Of a stretch of 64,000 nt of DNA, positions 19,012-26,993 are shown one piece after another. The stretch covers positions 5,126-69,125 of the forward strand of contig CAYXIJ010000013.1 in the NCBI GenBank assembly GCA_964465375.1, read 5' to 3'. This DNA is from CAJWKT01 sp964465375 (GTDB lineage Bacteria; Pseudomonadota; Gammaproteobacteria; Steroidobacterales; Rariloculaceae). Position 1 is the first letter of the stretch. Each line of letters opens with the position of its first letter. The notes beneath the pieces are model-generated. The model was given only the letters and a program-made list of their open reading frames with translations, was not told the origin of the DNA and ran no database searches. A program made the translations under genes and the position numbers.

Positions 19012-19791
19012 ATGACGATCATGGTTGGCGGGGACTTAAAGATGCCGTCCATGCGGCTGGATGGTCAGATTGCAGTGATTACTGGAGGAGGGCGCGGTTT
19101 GGGCCGGGCTTGTGCGCTAGCGTTAGGACAAGCAGGAGCTGAAACAGTGTTAGTAAGCAGGACTCTGAGTGAACTGCAGGAGGTAGAGGATACGATATGC
19201 GCCGGTGGCGGGATTGCTTCATCAATTGAATGCGATGTAACAGATGTGGGACAGGTAGGTGCGACAATTGGTCAGTTGGATAGGATCGATGTACTGGTCA
19301 ATGGCGCTGGCATCAATATTCCTGAACCCTTTTTGAATGTGACCGAGGATCACTTTGATCAGACCATGTCGCTTAATGTAAAGGCTGCTTTTGTAGTATC
19401 CCAAACGGCCGTGCGACGTATGCGAGCCACTGGCTCTGGAGGAGTGATCATTAACATTTCTTCACAGATGGGGCATGTGGGAGCCCCGAATCGAACCGTT
19501 TACTGTACGTCAAAACATGCTATGGAGGGTATGACAAGAGCAATGGCTGTAGAGCTGGCGCCCGATAAAATTCGTGTTAACTCTATTGCACCAACTTTTA
19601 TCTTGACGCCGATGACCGAACCATTTTTTGAAGATCAGGAATTCAGGAAAGACACTATTGACCGTATTCCGCTTGGTCACATAGGTGAGCTGGAGGACAT
19701 CATGGGCGCAGTAGTATTTTTGGCTTCCCCCGCAGCTGCCATGATCACCGGCACATCGCTACCAATCGACGGGGGATGGACGGCCTGGTAG
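19012..19791 (+). CDS. Short-chain dehydrogenase/reductase (FabG-like)
   Basis: This 259-residue SDR starts at ATG 19012 with GGGAGG nine bases upstream. It has the cofactor loop TGGGRGLG (24-31), NGAG (97-100) in place of NNAG, catalytic Ser150/151, Tyr164 and Lys168 (YCTSK), and the C-terminal GTSLPIDGGWTAW. Such enzymes oxidise or reduce hydroxyl/keto groups using NAD(P). It is divergent from the cyclase-family gene and likely belongs to the same catabolic set; the substrate is not predictable. Confidence 0.92.
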   Translation: MTIMVGGDLKMPSMRLDGQIAVITGGGRGLGRACALALGQAGAETVLVSRTLSELQEVEDTICAGGGIASSIECDVTDVGQVGATIGQLDRIDVLVNGAGINIPEPFLNVTEDHFDQTMSLNVKAAFVVSQTAVRRMRATGSGGVIINISSQMGHVGAPNRTVYCTSKHAMEGMTRAMAVELAPDKIRVNSIAPTFILTPMTEPFFEDQEFRKDTIDRIPLGHIGELEDIMGAVVFLASPAAAMITGTSLPIDGGWTAW

Positions 19792-19890
19792 ATATTTCTG
19801 TTACCTTTTCATCGGCTGCCGGAGATAAGTTCTTTGCAAATATGAATGCGGTACCGAACTATCAACTACCTGATAGAGTGTGACCCTTCA

Positions 19891-21066
19891 TCATCTCATT
19901 GGTGTACCGTCAGGATTCATGCGCGTACTCCAGCCGTGATGCTCGTCCCGCCGGAGGTGGACCTTGTAGTCCTGGCGCACGGGAATACAGAACGTTAAAG
20001 CATCATCGCAGGCGAAGTACTGCACCCGCAGATCGAGCGGTTGACTCAGATCTTTCGCATCTACTTGGACAATAAATTCACGCGGATCTGCATCGGCCGG
20101 CTCTTCCGGGTCGATCGCTACTCCGTATGCGGGCGTAACGCTAGCCCCGTCAGGCGCTGTGATCTGAAACTCCACGGGATCGACTTCGTTGTTCCAGTGC
20201 ACCCGGTACAGAGGATCCAGATGGAAGCCGATGTACATCTCACCCTTACCGGTGTCGAAAAGTTCCCGGGTCGCTTCCGCACGGAGCTTAGCGTAGAACG
20301 GAATACCGGAACTGTTGGTCTGTGGTTCAATAGCCATCGGCATCGCGCCTGCCGGCAACGGAACACGCGGCACGACGCCCTTCGCTACGGTCGGAATCGG
20401 CGGCTGCGCGGGCAGGTTAAGGTCAGCGATCTGGGTTGGGTGATCCACAGCACCAACTAGACGTTCCATGTCGAGGCGCAGTGCTACCGGATCACTCCAG
20501 GCACGGCGGGCGACGAGAACGCCATTGTTGTCGAGAATAATCTCGCTGTTCGGTGTCCGACCCATGACGTCGTGATAGGCGTTATCCATAGTATCGGCGA
20601 GCCAGTTAACGCTCGTGCCTAGCAGGCGCTTGGCTTCCGCAACATGCATCAGGCGTTCTTCAATACTGAACGGGCTGACGAAGTTATTGAGTTCCGGATG
20701 CGCCAATGGTTTATAGACATAAAAGAACTGTATGCCCTTGTCTGTATAGTCTAGTTTTACCGTCTCCCAACTGGGGACGTTACGAAGATAAGGGGGTCAC
20801 GTGAGGCAGCCGAGCGTAAGTACCGTATACGGGCTCTGACTCGCAAGCTCTCTTATGTTAACGGGGTTACCTTGATCGTCCACGATCGTGACGTCAGAAA
20901 TTTGCTCGCCAACTTCAGGTGCAACAACAAAGCGCGCATCCGGTGTTCCCATTCCCATTCCCATTCCCATTCCCATTCCCATCTGGGCCATTGAGATGGC
21001 TGGCTGGAATCCCGCGATAAGAAGGACTAAAAGCGTGGATATGTATCGAGCTGCATGGTTACTCAT
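19891..21066 (-). CDS. Deiodinase-like selenoprotein with C-terminal DsbD-like domain (UGA = Sec90)
   Basis: ATG 21066 (GAGG seven bases upstream) opens a frame with a TGA at 20799-20797 that continues, same frame, to 19891: 391 residues if TGA is selenocysteine. A signal peptide (to about residue 27) is followed by a (Met-Gly)6 run. The thioredoxin-fold domain has TVLTLGCLTUPPYL, which matches the iodothyronine deiodinase core GSxTUPPF. It also shares the following pattern: a tyrosine strand ending in AHP, a conserved helix, then VARRAWSDP. Cys87-x-x-Sec90 forms a redox motif. After about residue 210 comes a beta-rich domain resembling the DsbD alpha domain with Cys353 and Cys360 (YFACDDALTFC). 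A SECIS-like hairpin follows the UGA. It lies 17 bases after the partner lipoprotein gene. Base composition is far more GC-rich than its neighbours. Confidence 0.85.
20761..20779 (-). promoter_or_regulatory. Putative bacterial SECIS element (deiodinase-like gene)
   Basis: On the coding strand CGTCCCCAGTTGGGAGACG folds as CGTC/GACG, one bulged A, CCC/GGG and an AGTT loop. The loop starts 24 bases after the UGA and has G as its second base. Known bacterial SECIS hairpins place the loop about 16-37 bases after the UGA with a G in the first two loop positions. Two further A-U pairs can extend the stem across a mismatch. Confidence 0.65.
20948..20982 (-). repeat. Hexanucleotide repeat encoding (Met-Gly)6
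   Basis: Five perfect CCCATT units plus a partial sixth lie within the coding region just after the signal peptide of the selenoprotein. On the coding strand they read ATGGGA and give a Met-Gly run (residues about 29-40). Because the unit is six bases, slippage would change length without breaking the frame. Confidence 0.9.
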
Positions 21067-21083
21067 AATTAGGCCTCAAAATA

Positions 21084-22019
21084 TTAGTTCTCTTGTTCTG
21101 TAAACGAAAAATCACCAAATTGGGATCCGCCTTCTTCGGTTCGAACGATCACATTGTTCTGGTTCTCTCTACACCACCAGTATCGAAGACGGAGTCTCTT
21201 TTCCGGATCGGTGAGTCTAGTATAGAGTTGTTTGGTATACCAGGGTTCCACAAGAGCCGGGGGATCGTATACCCAGACATCGACCTCGATGTTTTTCTCA
21301 TCGATTTTTTCCCAGATCTCAACAGTTTCCACTTGGTCAGTATAATCAGGGTTGCGTCTCTGGTATTGACCTGCCATGAGTTCGTTTGTGTGTAATATCA
21401 ATCGGTGACCATCCCAAAAGCCTATAGAATCTCCGTTCCATGTCGCATATCTGTCTCCTTCTGGGGTATGCCCTCTGCCATCCGTGTACACTCGCCGTAC
21501 ATCGTTCACCATTTCATTCATCAGCCAGGTCTGGTCTGGGGTGACAACAAATTCTTTGAGGAAGGGCTCTGTTAGCCATCGAGGGTGGCCGGGTGGCCGG
21601 CAGTCGCTAATTGGATCATAGTCATTTCCTGCGTCCGCGATTGCAATTTTCTGGAGCATTCTCTCGTGAAACTCCGGGGTCAGTTTTGCTGTAGGCAGCC
21701 CTCCCTGGGGCTGGTCTGGGTCAAAAGTGATGCCTCCCCGGCCCCGGGTATAGACTCCGGACCAGTCCGGTAGGTTATCCCAGACAAGTGACTCACCCCC
21801 ACCTGCCCCCTCTACAAGGGTCTGGTAGAGCTCCCAGGCTGTATCATGCTGCAGTCCCAATTCCGCCATTTGCGCGCGGTTATCGACATCAACGTTGTCT
21901 GTTTCTGTTTCACCAATATTTTGGGCTACCGTTGAGTCATTACTGCATGCTGTGCAAATTAAAATCACAATAAACGGCAGTACGGCTATCGTTTTTCTTG
22001 GGATTTTAATAGTTATCAT
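21084..22019 (-). CDS. Exported lipoprotein of the GDSxGxW..DGxxLVxxT family
   Basis: The 311-residue protein has a lipobox ICTAC with Cys at about residue 25. Its C-terminal half belongs to a family found seven more times here, with the ordered motifs: DWSGVY, DCRPPGHPRW, RRVYTDGRGH, WNGDSIGFWDGHRLILHT, and a late Cys (YWWC). No function is known to me. It is 17 bases upstream of the deiodinase-like selenoprotein gene in the same direction, so the two are almost certainly co-transcribed, and the pair of conserved cysteines could be a substrate or partner of that redox protein (inference). Confidence 0.8.
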   Translation of the reverse strand: MITIKIPRKTIAVLPFIVILICTACSNDSTVAQNIGETETDNVDVDNRAQMAELGLQHDTAWELYQTLVEGAGGGESLVWDNLPDWSGVYTRGRGGITFDPDQPQGGLPTAKLTPEFHERMLQKIAIADAGNDYDPISDCRPPGHPRWLTEPFLKEFVVTPDQTWLMNEMVNDVRRVYTDGRGHTPEGDRYATWNGDSIGFWDGHRLILHTNELMAGQYQRRNPDYTDQVETVEIWEKIDEKNIEVDVWVYDPPALVEPWYTKQLYTRLTDPEKRLRLRYWWCRENQNNVIVRTEEGGSQFGDFSFTEQEN

Positions 22020-22168
22020 CTTTTTAGCCCCTTTTAAAGAATTTAGTATGGAAGGATTGTAACGCTAAGTTGAACTCTAGTTCATTACTTTTGGCTTCAG
22101 GTTAGTCGCGTTGACCGCCGCTTGTGCCACAAGGATAATACATTTCCTAGCAATGCAGGAGAAGCTTG

Positions 22169-22570
22169 ATGAAGAGCTTGTCGGTTGGTAGTTTTCCGTT
22201 AGCAGTTGGACTTCTGTTTTTTTCGATCATTGTGTCTGCTCACCATGGTTCTGCAGCGTATGACACATCCAAAAGCATCTCGATTAAAGGAAGGGTTACT
22301 GATTTCCAGTTTATTAATCCGCACGTACTCATTTACATTGAGGTGCAGAATCAGGACGGCAGGGCAGTGGAGTGGTCGGGTGAATTAACGAGCCCAAATA
22401 GGCTTGCTCGAAGTAGTCGTGGTGCCACGGTTAAGTGGCACAGGGAGAGCTTGAAGCTCGGGGAGATGATCGAGCTTGGGGGTAATCCCGCAGCAAATGG
22501 GGCACCCTCTTTGCGTCTTACGAAAGTTATAGATGCAAATGGGGTGGTACTAATAGGTGGAGATAGCTGA
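22169..22570 (+). CDS. DUF6152-family exported protein (single domain)
   Basis: The start is ATG 22169 with AGGAGA upstream; a TTG sits at 22166. The 133-residue protein is a compact family example: signal peptide ending VSA, mature His25-His26, FQFINPHVLIYIEV, VEWSGELTSPNRLARS, then LGEMIELGGNPAANGAPSL and a DANG close. It is divergent from the lipoprotein/selenoprotein operon and 126 bases upstream of a MGDS-family gene. At 42-47 kb the same two domains occur as single fused proteins, which suggests that the two proteins here act together. Confidence 0.88.
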   Translation: MKSLSVGSFPLAVGLLFFSIIVSAHHGSAAYDTSKSISIKGRVTDFQFINPHVLIYIEVQNQDGRAVEWSGELTSPNRLARSSRGATVKWHRESLKLGEMIELGGNPAANGAPSLRLTKVIDANGVVLIGGDS

Positions 22571-22696
22571 GGTATTCTTTGGCGCAAGACAAGCTAAGGA
22601 AAATCCTCTAGAAGGACTGTTAGCGACATTCTTTCTTTTGGTTGTATATCCTTTTGACTGCCAGATTTTGGTCTGGCCGCGGAGGTTAATGATTCC

Positions 22697-23470
22697 ATGC
22701 GGAGGTTGGTTATGCGTTATAGCGTAGTAGTATCCACAGGGTTTGCGGTTGTACTTGTTAGTCTTACCACACTAAGGGCACAACAGTCAGAAATTGAAAC
22801 AGATTTGACTGGGGTTTGGACGGGTAGGCGACCGGCAGATGCGCCTTATGCTCTTTATGCCTTCACAGACGAGTTGCCCCCCATGACCGAATGGGCAATG
22901 TCTAAATACCAGGAAGCTAAGCCTACTTTTGGTCCCAATAGTGTTCCAGTGGCTGCTGCGAATGATCCTGTGTACCAGTGTTTCCCTCCAGGTACTCCAA
23001 GGATTTATTTTCACCCGTTTCCTATGGAAATTATCCAGACACCAGACCGAGTGGTTATGATATTCGAGTATGATCACCTAATTCGTCAGATCTATACCGA
23101 TGGCCGAGATCACAGGACTGATCTCGCGCCTTCTTGGATGGGCGATTCCACTGGTCATTGGGAGGGTGACACGCTGGTGGTGGAGACCATAAATTTTAAT
23201 GACAAGACTTGGGTGGATCGTCGAGGCATACCTCATAGTGAAGAGTTGCGAGTTGTCGAACATATCCGGCGGTTGGATGAAAGTAGACTCCAGATAGATG
23301 TCACCATTGAAGATCCAGTGGCATTCACTAGGTCATGGACTGGGCAGAGGTTGTACGAAACTGTTGATTGGGACATAGAAGAATTTGTGTGCATGGATAA
23401 TGTTAATTTCACCCCTTTCGAAGATGAGATATTGAGTTTTGAAGGGGAAGCAGAAGTACCACCTGAATAG
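22697..23470 (+). CDS. Exported WMGDSTGHWEGDTLVVET-family protein
   Basis: The 257-residue protein has a signal peptide ending LRAQ. An alternative ATG at 22712 has GGAGG six bases upstream and may be the true start. Ordered motifs: DLTGVWTGR, CFPPGTPRIYFHPFPMEIIQ, RQIYTDGRDH, WMGDSTGHWEGDTLVVET, GIPHSEELRVVEHIRR, IEDPVAFTRSWTG, and a late Cys (EEFVCMDN). I know this pattern as a widespread uncharacterised exported family. The first GxW motif hints at a beta-barrel or lipocalin-like start, which is speculative. Its stop lies within the beginning of the next gene. Confidence 0.85.
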   Translation: MRRLVMRYSVVVSTGFAVVLVSLTTLRAQQSEIETDLTGVWTGRRPADAPYALYAFTDELPPMTEWAMSKYQEAKPTFGPNSVPVAAANDPVYQCFPPGTPRIYFHPFPMEIIQTPDRVVMIFEYDHLIRQIYTDGRDHRTDLAPSWMGDSTGHWEGDTLVVETINFNDKTWVDRRGIPHSEELRVVEHIRRLDESRLQIDVTIEDPVAFTRSWTGQRLYETVDWDIEEFVCMDNVNFTPFEDEILSFEGEAEVPPE

Positions 23471-24620
23471 GTGGTACTTGGGTAGTCGTCAGCCGCGGCA
23501 TATTTCGGTTGCCATCGTGGGTGCTGGTATGGGGGGGCTAACTGCAGCAGCTACTTTGCGGAGATCTGGATTTGATATCCAGATTTATGAACAAGCAAGC
23601 CGGTTTGAGCGGATTGGTGCGGGCATTCAAATGATGCCGAATTCGATGAAGGTGTTGCGGGAGCTTGGCGTCGAGAAAACATTGCGTGGCAGGGCATTTG
23701 AGCCAGCATCGCACCTTAATCGTGAGTGGAGTACTGGAAAAGTTTTGCGAGAACTACCTATGCCCGAGGAACTTTTTGGTGCTCCATACCTTTGTATGCA
23801 CCGAGCAGATTTAACGACAGCTCTTGTTTCAGCTATCCCCAAAGACATTGTAAATTTTAGAAAGAAACTTGTTGGACTCAAAAGCACGACAGGGGGAATT
23901 GAGCTTGTTTTTGAGGACGGAGCTCACCACCAAGCTGATGTCGTCGTTGGTGCTGATGGGGTCCATTCGGTGGTACGAGAAATTATTATCGGGCCTGATG
24001 AGCCGATTCACAAAGGCCGTATCGCGTATCGAGCTGTATACGATTCGGAGCGGCTGAACGGAAGAGACCTAGGTCCATCTCGGGTCAAATGGTGGGGAGT
24101 TGATAGGCACATCGTTATCTACTACGTGACTAAGGACCGCAGCCAGATTTACTTTGTAACGAGTGTGCCGGAGTCCGCTGAATGGTTGACGCCCGAATCA
24201 TGGTCTGCAAAGGGTGACGTACATGAATTGCGCGAGGCGTACAAAGATTTTCATCCTGACGTGAGAGCTGTACTAGAGGCATGTCCTGATTGTCATAAGT
24301 GGGCAATTCTTGAGCGTGAGCCGTTAGAGCGATGGAGCGAAGGTAAAGTTGTATTGCTGGGAGACGCCTGCCACCCAATGACACCTTACATGGCTCAAGG
24401 TGCAGCAACTGCTATTGAGGATGCTGCAATTTTAGCGCGGTGTATGGAGACAGCACCTGATAGCAATATTGAGAGTGCTTTCGTGCGTTATGAGGCACAT
24501 CGCAAACCACGCACTTCCCGAATTCAGGCGATTTCCAGTGCAAATACCTGGATGCAGGGCGGCGAGGAGGATACGAGCTGGTTATATGGCTACGACGCCT
24601 GGCAAGTCGTGCTTGACTAG
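23439..24620 (+). CDS. FAD-dependent monooxygenase, NicC/salicylate hydroxylase type
   Basis: This 393-residue flavoprotein has the FAD loop VAIVGAGMGGLTAAATLRR, the DG motif VVVGADGVHSVVRE, and GDACHPMTPYMAQGAATAIEDA, which together define aromatic ring hydroxylases of the single-component class. Several segments (VKWWGVDRHIVIYYVT, the final ANTWMQGGEED..WLYGYD) recall 6-hydroxynicotinate 3-monooxygenase NicC. The start is uncertain: TTG 23439 overlaps the previous gene by 32 bases, and TTG 23478 is an alternative. No other nicotinate pathway gene is seen, so the aromatic substrate is open. Confidence 0.85.
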   Translation: MKGKQKYHLNRWYLGSRQPRHISVAIVGAGMGGLTAAATLRRSGFDIQIYEQASRFERIGAGIQMMPNSMKVLRELGVEKTLRGRAFEPASHLNREWSTGKVLRELPMPEELFGAPYLCMHRADLTTALVSAIPKDIVNFRKKLVGLKSTTGGIELVFEDGAHHQADVVVGADGVHSVVREIIIGPDEPIHKGRIAYRAVYDSERLNGRDLGPSRVKWWGVDRHIVIYYVTKDRSQIYFVTSVPESAEWLTPESWSAKGDVHELREAYKDFHPDVRAVLEACPDCHKWAILEREPLERWSEGKVVLLGDACHPMTPYMAQGAATAIEDAAILARCMETAPDSNIESAFVRYEAHRKPRTSRIQAISSANTWMQGGEEDTSWLYGYDAWQVVLD

Positions 24621-24645
24621 GAGTCAAATGCTTATTGGTGTGATT

Positions 24646-26028
24646 TTATCCTTTTCTGGAATATCTGCTATTAGGTTGATGAATCATGCTACGCATCTCG
24701 CGTTGCCTCTCGCGGGTGATGGGATACTTCCACATCAGACCGATGACTATGCAGTAGGCAATAACAGGTAGTATTACAATAAGCAGACGCAGTCTCTCCA
24801 CTGCATCTTCTGGATTAGCGTCTCCTAGTGACGGATCAAAGCCGAAGTAAGCTAAAAAAGAGAATCCGATGAATATACCTAAGCCGCCCGTGATTTTGCT
24901 AGAAATTTGAAGAAGAGAATAGTACAACCCCATGCGTTGCGATCCGGTTTGCAATTGGTCAGCGTCGCAGATATCAGCCATCATAGTACGAGGCAGGAAT
25001 TCATTGGCCGATGAATTTGCACCTACTATCAGGAATGTCAGTGTAGCCAGTACGATATTGTTTGGCGGTAGCACCAAAAGAAGCAGAGGTGTCATCAGTC
25101 CAACTAAAACCGTCGCTTGAACCGCTTTGTGCTTATTCCAGTGTTCTGAAAGTTTTACCCATAGGGGTAAAAAAAGGAGTCCACCTATTATCAAGAAAGT
25201 CAGGACAAATCCTACTTGATCTTTTAGATTCAAGGTGTATGTAACAAAAAAAACGAACAGTCCTTGTACGAAATAAGTTGAAAACGTAAGCAATGCGTTA
25301 GAGATTAAAAGCCGAACCAAGGCCATGCTGTGCAAAAGGACGCCGAGACCCTTCCGGAAACCTAGGCGAGATTGCTGGGGTACATTGCGCTCGGGAGCAC
25401 TAAATAGGCAGATTAATACAGATAGCGGAAGTACAAACAGCATCCAAAGAGCAATTGTTGACACCTTTTCCTCGTAGGTCGGGGACGATGTACGTTCCAT
25501 AATTGCTGGAATCATGCTTACGAGAAGCCCACCAAAGATCACCATATATTGTAGCCAGCTGGTTATACGTGAGCGTTGATCATAGTCATCAGAAAGCTCC
25601 AGTGCCCAGGAGGTGTGACTGATGGTCCACGCATCCCAGCCCATGTATAGCGTAGTCAGCCAAAATAAGAGATATAGTATCCCAGCGGATTCAGGTGGGT
25701 TAGACACCATATAGACTGACAACATGAGAATGGGAACTGCTGACACTAGCCATGGACGTCGACGGCCCCATCGAGTTTTATGAGTATCCATTATGGTGCC
25801 GAAGATTGGGGCAGCAATGATGTCAAACAGTTTGGCAATTAAAAAAATGCTTCCCACAGCAGCAGGGCCTAAGCCTTGATAATCTGCATATAGGGGCGGG
25901 AGGAAAACAAAGACTATTACTACTAAGGAGTTGAGCGGCAAGGCTGGCAGGGCAAAGCCCGCCCGTCTTAACCTACTTTCGGGTACTGGGTTCATTCTTA
26001 AGGATAGCGGGCGTGCTAATTCAGACAC
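24646..26028 (-). CDS. MFS transporter, glycoside-pentoside-hexuronide (MelB-like) family
   Basis: The 460-residue protein has 12 hydrophobic segments and the GPH-family pattern: IIAAPIFGTIMDTHKTRWGRRRPW, DDYDQRSRITSWLQYM, and QRMGLYYSLLQISSKITGGLG. GPH members are cation symporters for sugars and glycosides, but related proteins move other solutes. Its start overlaps the stop of the upstream cupin gene by 8 bases, so the two are co-translated. The cargo is unknown. Confidence 0.9.
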   Translation of the reverse strand: MSELARPLSLRMNPVPESRLRRAGFALPALPLNSLVVIVFVFLPPLYADYQGLGPAAVGSIFLIAKLFDIIAAPIFGTIMDTHKTRWGRRRPWLVSAVPILMLSVYMVSNPPESAGILYLLFWLTTLYMGWDAWTISHTSWALELSDDYDQRSRITSWLQYMVIFGGLLVSMIPAIMERTSSPTYEEKVSTIALWMLFVLPLSVLICLFSAPERNVPQQSRLGFRKGLGVLLHSMALVRLLISNALLTFSTYFVQGLFVFFVTYTLNLKDQVGFVLTFLIIGGLLFLPLWVKLSEHWNKHKAVQATVLVGLMTPLLLLVLPPNNIVLATLTFLIVGANSSANEFLPRTMMADICDADQLQTGSQRMGLYYSLLQISSKITGGLGIFIGFSFLAYFGFDPSLGDANPEDAVERLRLLIVILPVIAYCIVIGLMWKYPITRERQREMRSMIHQPNSRYSRKG

Positions 26029-26860
26029 CGTCCGGGTTTACTGTTTCTGCTGAACTATGTGCTCCAATGTTGCGAGTGGGTACACCACCATCTATGTTTT
26101 TCCCGGTAGGCAGCCATGCGCAAACCAGTTCTGGATTGATCCATTCGGTTATGCATTCTGCTGGAACAAAATATTCAACGAACACCATATCTTCATCACC
26201 ATCGTTTACAAAGTAATGCGGTTCGTTCTCATAATTGTAAAGGGTATCCCCTGCGCGCACTGGGTGAATCTCTTCTCCTAGGTAGGCTTTTGCGTTTCCA
26301 CTGATGATGTACTGAAAGTGTTCTGCTCCTACGTGATAATGATTTGAAGCTGCGGTTCCAGGTGGATAAATAATCATTTCTCCTTTTACTGCTTTTGTAC
26401 CAAAGAGGGTTGGTGTAACCAGGTAAATTCTTTTTCGGGCATCATGCTCTGAATCTAGTATTGGTTCTTTTCGCCAATTCACACAGCGTAAAGCTAAGTG
26501 ACTTGCCTGAAAATTGGGGTCAAAGCGATCGGCCCTAGGGACTTTTCCATAAAGAATCTCGGTTCCTTCTTTTGTAGTGATAACGCCTTTAAATCCAGGC
26601 GGCAAGAAGGTGACGTTAGAGGGAGAAAGTTTGCGCGGTTTTTTGGAACCACTAAGTGTTGCGTTTCCCTGAAGCAACTGAAACCAGGACAAATCTGTTT
26701 TAGATACTTCTAACGCCATGGAAATGCCTGGTTGGAGAGTCAAACGATCCAGCTCGATAAAATCAGAATTCACTCGTTCCTTGGTAATCAGTGTTTGCCG
26801 TGTTACGCCTGTGGACACTACGGTTGGCTCTATCTGATCAAAGTTAAATAAAACGGGCAT
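26021..26860 (-). CDS. Cupin-domain protein (bicupin-like)
   Basis: The start is ATG 26860, preceded by a perfect AAGGAGG six bases upstream; the open frame to 26929 is discarded. The 279-residue protein has a C-terminal cupin with metal ligands in HYHVGAEHFQYIISG and a later His (EPHYFV). The N-terminal half resembles a degenerate cupin (LQPGISMALEV..LLQGNATLSGSK). Two-cupin proteins include dioxygenases and isomerases; the enzyme activity cannot be assigned. It forms an operon with the MFS gene that overlaps its end. Confidence 0.85.
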   Translation of the reverse strand: MPVLFNFDQIEPTVVSTGVTRQTLITKERVNSDFIELDRLTLQPGISMALEVSKTDLSWFQLLQGNATLSGSKKPRKLSPSNVTFLPPGFKGVITTKEGTEILYGKVPRADRFDPNFQASHLALRCVNWRKEPILDSEHDARKRIYLVTPTLFGTKAVKGEMIIYPPGTAASNHYHVGAEHFQYIISGNAKAYLGEEIHPVRAGDTLYNYENEPHYFVNDGDEDMVFVEYFVPAECITEWINPELVCAWLPTGKNIDGGVPTRNIGAHSSAETVNPDGV

Positions 26861-26993
26861 AAAACCTCCTTGTTCGCTTAAGTGTCGCAAGGTGTTTGGC
26901 CTTGTGCAAGCACACTGAATTTTAAGCAAGGAATATGCATTACATGCAATCAGCTCTGGACTATACTGATGGACTCGGTTTTAGGGGCAACAA
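26861..26993. promoter_or_regulatory. Divergent promoter region
   Basis: These 133 bases separate the cupin gene (minus) from the MBL-fold gene (plus), so both promoters must lie here. Apart from the strong AAGGAGG next to the cupin start I could not assign -35/-10 boxes with confidence. Confidence 0.4.

Noticed and set aside
18900..19052. N-terminal extension of the cyclase-family protein
   Set aside because: It overlaps the divergent SDR gene, lacks similarity, and a good ribosome site precedes ATG 18899.
19859..19876. CTATCA/TGATAG inverted repeat between convergent genes as a terminator
   Set aside because: The stem is only six bases, AT-rich and has no following T run.
20041..20460. 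Plus-strand ORF of 139 codons inside the selenoprotein gene
   Set aside because: It lies opposite a GC-rich coding region where long antisense frames are expected, and it shows no family similarity.
20797..20799. Reading the TGA as a true stop, with two separate genes (21066-20797 and 20706-19891)
   Set aside because: The downstream half has no ribosome site at its TTG start, is in the same frame, and the bases between them encode the conserved PPYL and following strand of the deiodinase-like fold.
20948..20982. CRISPR-like repeat
   Set aside because: It is a simple hexanucleotide microsatellite inside a coding region with no spacers.
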